The notes under the pieces were generated by a model. The model ran no database searches. It saw nothing but the letters and a program-made list of their open reading frames with translations, and was not told the origin of the DNA. The position numbers and the translations under genes are program-made. Positions 17,556-27,550 of a stretch of 64,000 nt of DNA are shown here, one piece after another. Source of the stretch: Rubripirellula amarantea (GTDB lineage: Bacteria > Planctomycetota > Planctomycetia > Pirellulales > Pirellulaceae). Position 1 is the first letter of the stretch. Every line of letters begins with the position of its first letter. Location: contig NZ_SJPI01000004.1 of the NCBI RefSeq assembly GCF_007859865.1, positions 1 to 64,000 on the forward strand, in the 5' to 3' direction.

Positions 17556-19313
17556 ATGCCTATCTATCTCGCAAAAACCATTTCGATGGTCGCCTGCTTT
17601 CTCTTCCTAACTTCGTCCGCAATCGTAAACGCTGAAGAGACCTACCCCGTGCACCGCGACGCCAAGCGTACAGAAGGCGTTCCCAAAGGCGTGGTTTCAA
17701 AGCATCGGCTGACACAGAGCAAAGTCTATCCTGGCACCGAGCGTGATTACTATGTTTACGTTCCTGCACAGTATTCGCCAGACGAGCCCGCCGCGTTGAT
17801 GGTTTTTCAAGACGGTAAGAATTATGTCGGCGAAAAAGGCCAATGGCGAGTGCCCGTCGTTTTTGACAACTTGATCCATCAGAAAAAGATCCCGGTCACG
17901 ATCGGGCTGTTCATTGACCCAGGTGTGGTGTCCGCGGGCGACAAAGCACAAGACCGGTTCAATCGTAGTTTTGAATACGACACCCTAAGCGATCGTTACT
18001 CGCAATTCATCGTCAGCGAAATGCTACCGATGTTGCGTGAGAACTACTCGATCACTGACGACCCAAACTTGCATGGAATTGCCGGCAGCAGCAGTGGCGC
18101 GATTGCAGCCTTCGGGGTTGCCTGGCATCGGCCGGACCAGTTCCGTCGAGTGTTCAGTACCGTGGGCACTTATGTGGGACTGCGAGGCGGCAATGAATAC
18201 CCGACCCTTATACGAAAGACCGAGCCGAAACCGCTTCGTGTATTTCTGCAAGACGGCCGCAACGATTTGGACATTTACGCGGGCAGTTGGTGGAATGCGA
18301 ACAACACGATGTTGTCGGCGCTTCAATGGGCAGGCTACCAAGTGAACAACGAATGGGGCGACGGCGGACACAACGGCAAACACGGTGCTGCAATTTTCCC
18401 TGACGCAATGCGATGGCTTTGGAACGATTTTGAAAAGCCTATCGTGGCGGATACGTCTCAGCATCCTGAATTGAAAGACCGTATCGTTGCAGAAGAGCCT
18501 TGGGAACTAGTCAGTGAGGGGCACAAGTACACCGAGGGACCGGCCGTATCGCCCGACGGAAGCGTGTATTTCGTTGACGGACCTCGCGGCGAAATCTGGA
18601 AAGTCAATGAAGAAGGCGTCGGGGCAACTAAGTTCATCGACGACATGCCCGGCGTCAGCGCTTTGATGTTTGACGGTAAAGGTCGCTTGGTTTGTGCGCG
18701 CAATACCGCAAAGACGATTACCCGAATCACTCCCGATGGTACTCGGACGGATCTCGCCAGCGGGATGTCCTGCAACGATCTCGTTGTCTTGGATCATGGC
18801 ATCTATTTCACCGGTCCAGAGGAGAAATGCATTTGGTATTTGGCGGAAGGACAGTCGGAACCTAAGAAGGTTGGCAGCGGACCTGAAAAACCAAATGGAT
18901 TAATCGTTAGTCCCGACCGCCGCTTTCTTCAAGTGGTCGATGCGATGGGTCGTTACGTCTGGAGCTACCAAATCCTTGACGGCGGCAATCTTGATCACGA
19001 ACAACCGTACTTCTATGTGCACAGCCCGCAAGACGAAATGAATACAGGAGCCGATGGTTGCACGATGACCGAGAGTGGCGAATTGGTCGTTGCCACGAAA
19101 CTTGGCGTTCAGATTTTCGACCAGCCCGGTCGGGCTCACGTGATCCTGTCTCGTCCCAAACGCGACGGACGACTTTCCAACGTCGTTTTCGCCGGACCTG
19201 ACATGAAAACAATCTACGCAACTAGCGGCACCAGCGTTTACCGCCGCAAGACGAACATGAAGGGGATAGCCCCGTGGCAGGACGCTGTGAAGCCGGAAAA
19301 ACCACGGCTGTAG
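17556..19313 (+). CDS. Secreted esterase fused to SMP-30/gluconolactonase-like propeller
   Basis: A 585-residue protein with a signal peptide (MPIYLAKTISMVACFLFLTSS). The start at 17556 avoids translating the pyrimidine-rich repeat that a 17502 start would include. Residues about 50-300 are an alpha/beta hydrolase of the Fes/esterase-D type, with GSSSGAIAAFGVAWH as nucleophile elbow and GDGGHNGKHG carrying the His. Residues about 320-585 match the SMP-30/gluconolactonase propeller (EGPAVSPDGSVYFVDGP, KPNGLIVSPDRRFL, GADGCTM). It probably hydrolyses sugar esters and lactones. The next gene starts 153 bp downstream. Confidence 0.86.
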   Translation: MPIYLAKTISMVACFLFLTSSAIVNAEETYPVHRDAKRTEGVPKGVVSKHRLTQSKVYPGTERDYYVYVPAQYSPDEPAALMVFQDGKNYVGEKGQWRVPVVFDNLIHQKKIPVTIGLFIDPGVVSAGDKAQDRFNRSFEYDTLSDRYSQFIVSEMLPMLRENYSITDDPNLHGIAGSSSGAIAAFGVAWHRPDQFRRVFSTVGTYVGLRGGNEYPTLIRKTEPKPLRVFLQDGRNDLDIYAGSWWNANNTMLSALQWAGYQVNNEWGDGGHNGKHGAAIFPDAMRWLWNDFEKPIVADTSQHPELKDRIVAEEPWELVSEGHKYTEGPAVSPDGSVYFVDGPRGEIWKVNEEGVGATKFIDDMPGVSALMFDGKGRLVCARNTAKTITRITPDGTRTDLASGMSCNDLVVLDHGIYFTGPEEKCIWYLAEGQSEPKKVGSGPEKPNGLIVSPDRRFLQVVDAMGRYVWSYQILDGGNLDHEQPYFYVHSPQDEMNTGADGCTMTESGELVVATKLGVQIFDQPGRAHVILSRPKRDGRLSNVVFAGPDMKTIYATSGTSVYRRKTNMKGIAPWQDAVKPEKPRL

Positions 19314-19466
19314 CCCAACTGACGAAAACCTGTCTCGGCGGTTATCGGCGAATTGCCGCGAGAAGAGCTAAATAGTGACTTCCTGATTTGTCGACGGCTC
19401 CAACAACTTTCGATAGCATCGCTACAATAGCTTCTCGTCTATTACACGACTACGGAAACTATCAAT

Positions 19467-20990
19467 ATGCCTCAGCGCGAACAGCAAGTCAGTACTGGCA
19501 TCGACACACTCGATGAGATCATGCGAGGCGGATTTACGGCGGACCGTCTGTACTTGATCGAAGGCTACCCCGGTACGGGAAAGACCACGCTTGCAATGCA
19601 GTTCTTGCTCGATGGCGTATCCAAGGGCGAGCGAGGTTTGTACGTCAGCCTGTCCGAAACACGAGAAGAGCTTGAGGGCGTCGCCGCGTCGCATGGATGG
19701 TCTCTCGACGGCATTGATATCCATGAACTAGTGGACCAGGAAAAGCTGTCTCAGGAGCAAGCTCAGTACACGATGTTCGAACCATCGGAGATCGAACTTG
19801 GTGCTACGATTGATGGAGTATTAAAGAAGATTGACGCGATCAAACCCAAACGGATCGCTTTGGACTCGCTATCGGAAATGAGACTGTTGGCGCAAGGCCC
19901 CTTGCGGTACCGACGGCAAATCTTGGCGCTGAAGCAGTTCTTCGTCGGTCGCGGCTGCACGACGTTGATGCTCGATGACAAATCAGGCGGAGACCTTGCC
20001 AACGATCTTAACGACCAACAACTACAAAGCATTGCCCATGGTGTCGTTCGTCTTGAGCAGTCGTTGAACCACTACGGTGCCGAACGCAGGTACTTGCGAG
20101 TCATCAAGCATCGGGGTCGAGACTTTATCGGCGGAACTCATGATGTGTTGATCAAGCGAGGTGGCATGCAGGTGTATCCTCGCAAAACGCTCGAAGATGC
20201 CCAGTGGCAGTCCGAAGGGATCAACGTCAGCAGTGGAAACCCGGAATTAGACAATCTTCTCGGAGGCGGACTAATGGAAGGAACAAGCACGCTTCTTCTT
20301 GGCCCCGCCGGAGTCGGTAAGTCATCGACCGCAACTCAATTTGCCACTGCGGCTGCCGAGCGAGGCGAGCGATCCGTCTTCTTTCAATTTGAGGAAAGTC
20401 GGCATGCCTTTTTGCAGCGTAGTCGTGGGCTCGGTTTCGACATCGATCGGTACATCGAAAACGGCTTGATTGAGTTGCATCAGTACTCAGCTGGTGAAAC
20501 GACGCCCGCAAAGTTTGCATCCCAAGTCCGTGAAGCGATTCAACCGGACGATCAGGGACGCAAGGTTTCCGTCGTCACCATCGACAGTCTCAACGGATAC
20601 TTGAACTCGATGCCGCACGAGCAATTTTTGCTCATTCAACTCAATGACATTCTGCAAATGCTTGGTCGTCACGGCATCGTCTCGTTCCTCATCACCGCCC
20701 AACATGGAATGCTAGGGACCGCGATGAAGACTCCGCTGGACGCTAGTTATATGGCGGACAATGTGTTGCTGTTTCGATACTTTGAAACGTCAGGCGAAAT
20801 TCGCCAAGCGATTTCGATGGTTAAAAAACGCACTGGCAAGCATGAGCGGACCATTCGCGAGTTCAATCTCACGGAACAGGGACTGCAGATCGGCCGTCCA
20901 CTCGTTGATTTCCATGGCGTATTAAATGGAACTCCATCGTATCAAGGTAAGCGTGAAGACTTGATTAGTCGGAACGAAACGAGCCAATGA
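19467..20990 (+). CDS. KaiC-like double-domain RecA-family ATPase
   Basis: A 507-residue protein with two RecA/KaiC domains. Walker A motifs are GYPGTGKTT (33-41) and GPAGVGKSS (279-287). The second domain keeps the paired glutamates (FQFEES); the first has only SLSET. Near the end, DASYMADNVLLFRYFE aligns by eye with the KaiC autophosphorylation segment: a Ser (427) sits at the KaiC S431 position, but Tyr (428) replaces T432. No KaiA or KaiB is present. It overlaps the next gene by 4 bp (ATGA), so it is co-translated with the hybrid kinases and probably acts in their signalling as an ATP-dependent switch. Confidence 0.88.
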   Translation: MPQREQQVSTGIDTLDEIMRGGFTADRLYLIEGYPGTGKTTLAMQFLLDGVSKGERGLYVSLSETREELEGVAASHGWSLDGIDIHELVDQEKLSQEQAQYTMFEPSEIELGATIDGVLKKIDAIKPKRIALDSLSEMRLLAQGPLRYRRQILALKQFFVGRGCTTLMLDDKSGGDLANDLNDQQLQSIAHGVVRLEQSLNHYGAERRYLRVIKHRGRDFIGGTHDVLIKRGGMQVYPRKTLEDAQWQSEGINVSSGNPELDNLLGGGLMEGTSTLLLGPAGVGKSSTATQFATAAAERGERSVFFQFEESRHAFLQRSRGLGFDIDRYIENGLIELHQYSAGETTPAKFASQVREAIQPDDQGRKVSVVTIDSLNGYLNSMPHEQFLLIQLNDILQMLGRHGIVSFLITAQHGMLGTAMKTPLDASYMADNVLLFRYFETSGEIRQAISMVKKRTGKHERTIREFNLTEQGLQIGRPLVDFHGVLNGTPSYQGKREDLISRNETSQ

Positions 20991-22654
20991 TTGAGCCATC
21001 CAATAGCCCACTCCCTTCGCGTCACATCGACAATCAGACCGTCACGGTGCTCGCACCGACACCTCAGGATGCAAAGTATTGTCAACAGATCTTGCACGAG
21101 CACGGCATTCCCGTCGAGTTAGTGAATTCGGTCTATGAAGTGACGAATCGAATTGCTGATGGCGCGGGCGTCATCCTAATCGCGCAGGAATTCCTGACTG
21201 CGGAAGCGAGGGACAATTTGCGGCAAGCCGTTGCCGAACAACCATCTTGGTCCGACGTGCCAATCATGGTCCTACTGTCGCAACGGGAAACCACTCCCAG
21301 AGTCCTCACGGAACTCTTGACGATTGGCCACGTGACGTTGATCGAGCGTCCTCTGCGAATCGCGCTACTGGTCAGTACGCTGCGGGCCAAACTTCGTGAT
21401 CGCGCCCGTCAATACAAGGTCCGCGACCTGCTACACAAAGCGCAGTTGGCAAACGCATCGAAAAGCGAATTTCTAGCGAACATGTCTCATGAAATCCGCA
21501 CTCCGATGACTTCGATCCTCGGCTATGCGGAACTGATGGCAGACTTGGTGGAAAACAAGGAAGCGCTGGACTACCTATCAACGATCCGTCGCAATGGCGA
21601 CTTTCTATTGGGAATTATCAACGACATTCTTGACCTGTCGAAAATCGAAGCTGGCAAGCTTGATATCGACATCGAGCGTTTCGATCCGGCTCGCGTGATC
21701 GAAGATGTACGCAGCATCATGGATGTGCGAGCCAATGAAAATGGCTTGAGTCTTGACGTGGACTATTCCAGCAGTGTTCCTCGTCTTATCGAAAGTGATG
21801 CAAAGCGATTAAGGCAGATATTGATTAACCTTGTCGGTAACGCGATCAAGTTCACCAAACAAGGTGGCGTGAAAATCAAAGTGGATTTTGCGAAGCGTCC
21901 TTCTGAGCGAGAGCCTTCCTTGAAGTCGGCGGCGGGCGAACTAAGGATTAGCATCATCGATTCCGGAATCGGCATTTCGCTCGAACAACGCAAACGTCTT
22001 TTCCAACCCTTTTCGCAAGGCGATTCGTTTATCACTCAGCAGTTCGGGGGAACAGGCCTCGGACTCGCCATCAGTCAACGTCTCGCACTCATGCTTGGCG
22101 GAGAAATTGCGGTATCGAGCAAGGTCGATGAAGGCAGCACATTCACGTTATCGATCGCGACCGGAGACGTTAGCGATAAGTCCTCATCCAAGCCCCAAGT
22201 TAGCCACGAGTCATCGACCGAAATCGAAACTCAGGGAGACCTAAGAATTGACGCAAACGTGTTGATCGTTGACGACCGCCGTGACATCCGTTTCCTTAGC
22301 AAACACATCGTCACCCAGGCTGGTGGGAAAGTCACCGAAGCTGAAGACGGCGTGCTCGCTGTAGCAACGGTCAAGGACGCGATCGCGAAGGGCGATAAGT
22401 TCGACTTGATTTTGCTCGACATGCAAATGCCTAATATGGATGGCTACCAGACGGCTCGAATCTTGCGAAAACTGGGGTATCTTGGTCCGATTATTGCTCT
22501 CACTGCCGACGCGATGCAGGGGGACATGAATAAATGTTTAGAAGCAGGATGCAACGACTATCTGTCCAAGCCAATCGACAAGTCAAAAATGATAGAAATG
22601 GTTGCTTCGTTAGTGAAGTCTCGGAGGAACGATGAATCACATTTCCAGCGATGA
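20987..22654 (+). CDS. Hybrid histidine kinase with C-terminal receiver
   Basis: A 555-residue cytosolic kinase. Residues 15-130 resemble a degenerate receiver (TVLAPTPQDAKYCQQIL..), without an obvious phospho-Asp. A short coiled linker leads to the HisKA box FLANMSHEIRTPM with phospho-His 168. The ATPase domain follows (NAIKF, DSGIGI, GGTGLGLAIS), then a true receiver with VDDRRD and phospho-acceptor D478 in LLDMQMPNMDGY. It has no membrane segment. It is joined by a 4-bp overlap to the KaiC-like gene upstream and a 23-bp overlap to the next kinase, a typical tight operon. Confidence 0.93.
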   Translation: MIEPSNSPLPSRHIDNQTVTVLAPTPQDAKYCQQILHEHGIPVELVNSVYEVTNRIADGAGVILIAQEFLTAEARDNLRQAVAEQPSWSDVPIMVLLSQRETTPRVLTELLTIGHVTLIERPLRIALLVSTLRAKLRDRARQYKVRDLLHKAQLANASKSEFLANMSHEIRTPMTSILGYAELMADLVENKEALDYLSTIRRNGDFLLGIINDILDLSKIEAGKLDIDIERFDPARVIEDVRSIMDVRANENGLSLDVDYSSSVPRLIESDAKRLRQILINLVGNAIKFTKQGGVKIKVDFAKRPSEREPSLKSAAGELRISIIDSGIGISLEQRKRLFQPFSQGDSFITQQFGGTGLGLAISQRLALMLGGEIAVSSKVDEGSTFTLSIATGDVSDKSSSKPQVSHESSTEIETQGDLRIDANVLIVDDRRDIRFLSKHIVTQAGGKVTEAEDGVLAVATVKDAIAKGDKFDLILLDMQMPNMDGYQTARILRKLGYLGPIIALTADAMQGDMNKCLEAGCNDYLSKPIDKSKMIEMVASLVKSRRNDESHFQR

Positions 22655-25600
22655 ACAACTTCAGCAGTCGCACGAGATATTTCGACAAGTGGTTGAAGGG
22701 AATCCATTTGGCGTCTACGTGGTCGATCAAGAGTTCAAGATTCGATACATCAGCGAAGGCGCGAAAGAAACTTTTTCTGATCAAATGCCGGTCGTGGGGC
22801 GTGATTTTCCCGAAGTCATGCGAACGATATGGCCGCAGGCGTTTGCCACTGAAGCGATTAAGCGTTTTCGCCATACATTGGAAACCGGTGAACCGTACAC
22901 GGCGCCGCTGCTGATCGAGCGTCGTGCCGATCGACAAACGATCGAGTCTTATGATTGGAAGATTAAGCGAATTCGCCTGCCAGGTAATCAATACGGGGTA
23001 GCGTGCTACTACTACGATGCCTCCGAGCGTCAGAGGTGGGAACAGTCGCTCCAGGATAGCAACGAACTTGTTCGAACCATCGGGGAAAATTCCACGGAAG
23101 CGTTGATCATGATGGACGCTTCGGGGTACCTGATCTATTGCAACCAGGCTTGGTTGGACATGTGTGGTTACACTCGCGAGGAACTGGAATCAAAACCGCT
23201 GCATGACTTAGTCCATCACCACTACGCAGACGGTCGCCCGTTTCCCATATCCGAATGCCCGATCGACAGGGCGCTTCCTCAAGGTAGCCAAATTCGTTTC
23301 CACGAAGACTTGTTCTTCCGGAAAGATGGAACCTCGTTTGATGTTCTGTGTTCGGCTCGACCAATCTACCGGGATGGTCAACCGCACTCCACGATCATCG
23401 AAGTTCGAGACGTCAGCGAGCAGAATGCCGCCAAGAGGGAGCTGATCGAGTCACAACAATTCCTGCAGGCAGCGTTGTCCGCAACCGGTTTGGCAGTTTG
23501 GTCGTGGGACTTGAAGACAGGCGAAGTTCGTTCGCCTCAGGATTTGCGATCACTCTTCGGGATGTCACCACAGACGCCCATGATGACGCGAGAGTTTGCC
23601 AATTGTGTTGATCCGCAAGACCGTAAACGGGTGGAAACGGCGATGCGATCGGCCATCAAAACGGGTGATGTTTGCAACGAGGAATTTCGCGTGCTGCATC
23701 CCGACGGCACAACCCGTTGGCTGCACATTCTAGGTCGATTCGTCCGAGATGAATCAGCCAATTTCGACTCGTTCTTAGGTGTCGTTGCCGACGCAACACA
23801 ACGTAAGACGATCGAAATCAAGATCCGCGAAAGCGAGAAATACTTCCGCACGATGGCGGATGCTTCGCCCGCAATGTTGTGGATTACTGATCGCAATCAC
23901 ATGTGTACCTACCTGTCACGCTCTTGGCACGAATTCACTGGCCAGACTAAAGCGGAAGGGATGGGGCTAGGCTGGACCGACGCCACTCATCCCGATGACA
24001 AGCAACGTGCCGGTGAAGAGTTTATATCTGCGGCGAACGAGCGAAAGAATTTTATGTCGGAATACCGTTTGCGAACCGCGAACGGAGACTATCGGTACGC
24101 AGTTGATTTGGGTCGCCCACGTTTCAACGAAGCCGGTGAGTTCGAAGGTTACATCGGGTCGGTGATCGATGTCCACGAGCGGCGAGTGGCTGAAAACACG
24201 ATGCGGGCCAGTGAAAGCCGACTGCGTTTGGCTGCGGAAGCGACGGGCTTTGGAACTCACGATTACGATGCAATCAGTGATTCATTGGTTTGGTCGCCCG
24301 AGCTGTATGCGATTTGCGGCATCCCATCGGAACAAGTTCCAACGCTTGATACGGTTCGACAATTGATTTCGCCCGAAGACCAAGAGACCTTCGACGAAAT
24401 CATCGCCGATGCGTTCGATCCTGATGGCCCTGAACGATACGAGGCCGAATACCGAATCATTCACCGCGACGGCGAACTGCGATGGGTGGTCGACACGGGT
24501 AGGGCGATTCGTGAAGGCAAGGGCGGTGAACGGCGTTTGGTGCGAATCATTGGCACGATTCAAGATATCACCGACCGAAAGTCGTTCGAACACTCACTGC
24601 AACAGGCAAGACGGACGGCAGAGGCAGCCAACCGATCCCGCGGCGAATTCTTGGCGAACATGTCTCACGAGATCCGCACTCCGATGGCCGCAATCTTAGG
24701 TCACGCTGATATCTTAAAAGACCACCTGGTAGACCCCGACAATCTGTTGACCGTCGAAACGATCCGGCGCAACGGGAATTTCCTTCTGAACATTGTCAAC
24801 GACATATTGGACTTGTCGAAAATTGACGCGGGCAAAATGGAAATCGACACCCAGCCCATTCGGCCCGATGCAATTGTCGGCGAGGTTCGTTCGTTGATGG
24901 ACGTGCGAGCGGCCGAGAAGAAATTGCCTCTGATGATCGTCTTCAACGGCCACATCCCCGAGACCATAGAAACCGATGCTGTACGGCTACGACAAATCTT
25001 GTTGAATCTGGTTGGTAACGCGATCAAGTTCACCGACACGGGCGAAGTTCGGCTGGAAATCGACTATGACGCGTCTAGTCAGCGGCTCCACTTTCATGTG
25101 GTCGACACGGGGATTGGAATTCCGTCGGATAAACTTGACACGCTGTTCAAACCGTTCGTACAGGTCGACAACACGTCGACGCGATCGTATGGAGGTACCG
25201 GTTTGGGATTAGCCATTTGTAGCCGACTAGCCGAAGCCCTTGACGGTTCAGTCGCCGTTGAAAGTGAAGTTGGCAAGGGTAGTCGTTTTACGCTTTCGTT
25301 GCGAGTCGTTCGTCCAGGGCAACTGATCGAACCTAGCGTTTCCATAGGCGAGTCAAAGGAGCAACCTCATCAAGAAGTTCGTCTAACCGCCAACGTACTT
25401 GTGGTGGACGATCGTCGCGACATTCGCTATCTCGCGCAGCATTTTATTGAAAAAGCGGGTGGCAAGGTATTTACCGCCACCAACGGCCTCGAAGCGGTTG
25501 AGTTCATTACCTCGCACGAATCGCCCAAGGTCGACGTCATCGTTATGGACATGCAGATGCCAGTATTGGACGGTTACGAGGCATCCAAATTGCTGCGCAG

Positions 25601-25778
25601 TCGCGGATGCACACTGCCTATTCTCGCGTTGACCGCTAACGCGATGAAAAGCGACCGCCAAGCCTGCCTGGCTGCTGGATGCACCGACTATACGACCAAG
25701 CCCCTTGATCCGCGAAAATTGACCGAGACGATCGCGAGACTTCACCAAGGGATCGCCAACGAAGTGTCTGGAAACTAA
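22632..25778 (+). CDS. Multi-PAS hybrid histidine kinase
   Basis: A 1048-residue cytosolic kinase with five consecutive PAS/PAC units (about 12-130, 140-265, 270-400, 405-525, 530-655). These are followed by HisKA (phospho-His 679 in NMSHEIRTPM), HATPase (NAIKF, DTGIGI, GGTGLGLAI) and a receiver (VDDRRD; D973 in VMDMQMPVLDGY). The ATG at 22632 has a strong GGAGGAAC site inside the end of the previous gene. The kinase-receiver half is closely similar to the upstream kinase, suggesting a duplication in which one copy gained PAS sensors. The signal is unknown; PAS domains often sense redox, oxygen or light. Confidence 0.93.
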   Translation: MNHISSDEQLQQSHEIFRQVVEGNPFGVYVVDQEFKIRYISEGAKETFSDQMPVVGRDFPEVMRTIWPQAFATEAIKRFRHTLETGEPYTAPLLIERRADRQTIESYDWKIKRIRLPGNQYGVACYYYDASERQRWEQSLQDSNELVRTIGENSTEALIMMDASGYLIYCNQAWLDMCGYTREELESKPLHDLVHHHYADGRPFPISECPIDRALPQGSQIRFHEDLFFRKDGTSFDVLCSARPIYRDGQPHSTIIEVRDVSEQNAAKRELIESQQFLQAALSATGLAVWSWDLKTGEVRSPQDLRSLFGMSPQTPMMTREFANCVDPQDRKRVETAMRSAIKTGDVCNEEFRVLHPDGTTRWLHILGRFVRDESANFDSFLGVVADATQRKTIEIKIRESEKYFRTMADASPAMLWITDRNHMCTYLSRSWHEFTGQTKAEGMGLGWTDATHPDDKQRAGEEFISAANERKNFMSEYRLRTANGDYRYAVDLGRPRFNEAGEFEGYIGSVIDVHERRVAENTMRASESRLRLAAEATGFGTHDYDAISDSLVWSPELYAICGIPSEQVPTLDTVRQLISPEDQETFDEIIADAFDPDGPERYEAEYRIIHRDGELRWVVDTGRAIREGKGGERRLVRIIGTIQDITDRKSFEHSLQQARRTAEAANRSRGEFLANMSHEIRTPMAAILGHADILKDHLVDPDNLLTVETIRRNGNFLLNIVNDILDLSKIDAGKMEIDTQPIRPDAIVGEVRSLMDVRAAEKKLPLMIVFNGHIPETIETDAVRLRQILLNLVGNAIKFTDTGEVRLEIDYDASSQRLHFHVVDTGIGIPSDKLDTLFKPFVQVDNTSTRSYGGTGLGLAICSRLAEALDGSVAVESEVGKGSRFTLSLRVVRPGQLIEPSVSIGESKEQPHQEVRLTANVLVVDDRRDIRYLAQHFIEKAGGKVFTATNGLEAVEFITSHESPKVDVIVMDMQMPVLDGYEASKLLRSRGCTLPILALTANAMKSDRQACLAAGCTDYTTKPLDPRKLTETIARLHQGIANEVSGN

Positions 25779-25815
25779 TGCCAATGGCCATATCCCAGCG
25801 GATCAAGGACGCCCC

Positions 25816-26325
25816 ATGTTTCAACCGAGTGACATAGACAGCCTGGTAACGATGGCAATTGCTGCCGCCTGCGGCGGGGCACTGGGCATCGAACGAGAGA
25901 TTGCCGGTAAACCAGCGGGCGTGCGCACACACATCTTTGTGTGCGCGGGGTCGGCATTGATGATGATTTTGGGCCAAGAGATCGTCGATCAATTTCAAGA
26001 GAAAGAAATCAATTCTTTGCTAAGCGTCGACCCGATTCGAATTCTACAAGCGATCGTTGTCGGGATAAGCTTTCTAGGTGCGGGAACGATCATGCACCAG
26101 AAAGATGAAAGTGTGGAAGGATTAACCACCGCCGCAACCATTTACCTGACCGCCGGGATCGGCGTCTCCGCCGCGGTCGGTCGAGTCGCCCTAGCGGTAT
26201 CAGTCACACTTTTTGCGATCATCGCGCTGGTTTCGATTGGCTTCTTAGAAACTCGCATTTCGAAATTTCATCATCGCCGTCGCAGCGAGCGAAAAGTGGG
26301 TACCGACGATTCGCACAGTCCATAA
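25816..26325 (+). CDS. MgtC/SapB family membrane protein
   Basis: A 169-residue protein with four or five membrane segments and the family motifs GIEREIAGKPAGVRTHIFVCAGSALMM and FLGAGTIM. A typical GLTTAATIYLTAGIGVSAAVG segment follows. MgtC-like proteins aid survival at low magnesium and modulate ATP synthase in some bacteria; bacterial SapB-type members are less studied. An AAGGA site precedes the ATG by 6 bp. It is 37 bp after the kinase operon on the same strand and might be read through from it. Confidence 0.9.
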   Translation: MFQPSDIDSLVTMAIAAACGGALGIEREIAGKPAGVRTHIFVCAGSALMMILGQEIVDQFQEKEINSLLSVDPIRILQAIVVGISFLGAGTIMHQKDESVEGLTTAATIYLTAGIGVSAAVGRVALAVSVTLFAIIALVSIGFLETRISKFHHRRRSERKVGTDDSHSP

Positions 26326-26393
26326 CTTAGGTGACGGTTATGCAATCAACGGATTGCCCTTGGTAGAACTTCATCGCAACTTGTTGCTGTTCA

Positions 26394-27488
26394 TCATTCT
26401 TCCGGGTTTTCAGCAGTGGGCACCTTCAGGCCCTGCCGTGCAGCCCGATGCGACCATCGTTCACGAGCAACCGTTTGCATATCCACCGCCTCATCCTGTT
26501 CGTCGACAATTTCCATACCCAACAGAGTTTCCACGACGTCTTCCAGTGTTACGACACCTTCCATCCCGCCATAATCATCAACGACGAGAGCGATGTGTGC
26601 CCGGTTGTCGAGAAGCTGATCAAAGGTCTCAGCTATCGAAGTGTCTTCTTTGACGGTTTCCAGTTCTCTGACGAAGTCGGTAAGCGGACGATCAAACTCA
26701 CCGGCCGCAATCGCACTAAGCAAATCAATCTTTAGCACGAACCCCGTCACATGATCGCGGCGGTCGGCGTACAGCGGTATTCTTGATACCGGAATCGTTT
26801 TAATTTCTTCCGCTACTTCACGAATCGTCTTTGCCTCTTGAAGTGCAATCACCACGATGCGAGGCGTCATGACGTCGGCTACGGTGATCGAATCGAGTTG
26901 CAACAAGTTTCGCAAAATTTTTGATTCGCGCACCTTCAGCAGACCCTCCTTGCTGCCGAGTTCCGCGATTGCTGAGATCTCAGCACGAGTGACAAGTTTT
27001 TGTTTCTCGTTTCCTGAGATCATTTTGGTCAAGAATTCTGATAGCCAAACCAATGGGAACATCAGCCAGATCAAACCCAGAACGAACAGCGAGACCGTTC
27101 CGGCAAGTTTTCGCCAGTGCAACGCTCCGATGGTCTTAGGAATGATCTCACTAAGAACCAAGATCAGGAGCGTCAATACTGCACTTGTAAGTCCGACATA
27201 GGAATCGCCGTAGACTTTTGCCGCCTGCGCGCCCACTCCCGCCGCACCGACAGTATGAGCGATCGTATTGAGGCTAAGAATTGCAGAGAGTGGTCGGTCG
27301 ATGTTGGTTTTCAGTTCAATGATACGCTGCGCGGACTTGGATGGGTCTTGTCTGCGCTCGGCAATGAAGCTGGGCGTGATCGACAGAAGCACTGCCTCCG
27401 CAATGGAACAAAGAAACGAGAAGCCGATCGCGATCAGCAAATAAACAATAAGTAGGGCAAGGTCCACAACAAATTTCCTTCGAGACAC
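26394..27488 (-). CDS. CNNM/CorC-like membrane protein with CBS pair
   Basis: A 364-residue protein with a GTG start (27486-27488); no ATG lies in a suitable place. Residues 1-150 are a DUF21/CNNM transmembrane domain (FLCSIAEAVLLSITPSFI, LSEIIPKTIGALHW). Residues about 205-335 form a CBS pair (VADVMTPRIVVIAL, HIALVVDDYGGMEGVVTLEDVVETLLGMEIVDE). The family includes Mg2+/Co2+ efflux and 'hemolysin' proteins. It converges on the MgtC-like gene, which could point to magnesium homeostasis. The transporter-associated C-terminal domain is absent, so it is shorter than CorC/HlyC. Confidence 0.9.
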   Translation of the reverse strand: MSRRKFVVDLALLIVYLLIAIGFSFLCSIAEAVLLSITPSFIAERRQDPSKSAQRIIELKTNIDRPLSAILSLNTIAHTVGAAGVGAQAAKVYGDSYVGLTSAVLTLLILVLSEIIPKTIGALHWRKLAGTVSLFVLGLIWLMFPLVWLSEFLTKMISGNEKQKLVTRAEISAIAELGSKEGLLKVRESKILRNLLQLDSITVADVMTPRIVVIALQEAKTIREVAEEIKTIPVSRIPLYADRRDHVTGFVLKIDLLSAIAAGEFDRPLTDFVRELETVKEDTSIAETFDQLLDNRAHIALVVDDYGGMEGVVTLEDVVETLLGMEIVDEQDEAVDMQTVARERWSHRAARQGLKVPTAENPEE

Positions 27489-27550
27489 GGCACCGTAGAC
27501 ACGTCGATTCGGCGTTCAGACCGCCATTGTAGCCGGATCGTTGAATTCCA

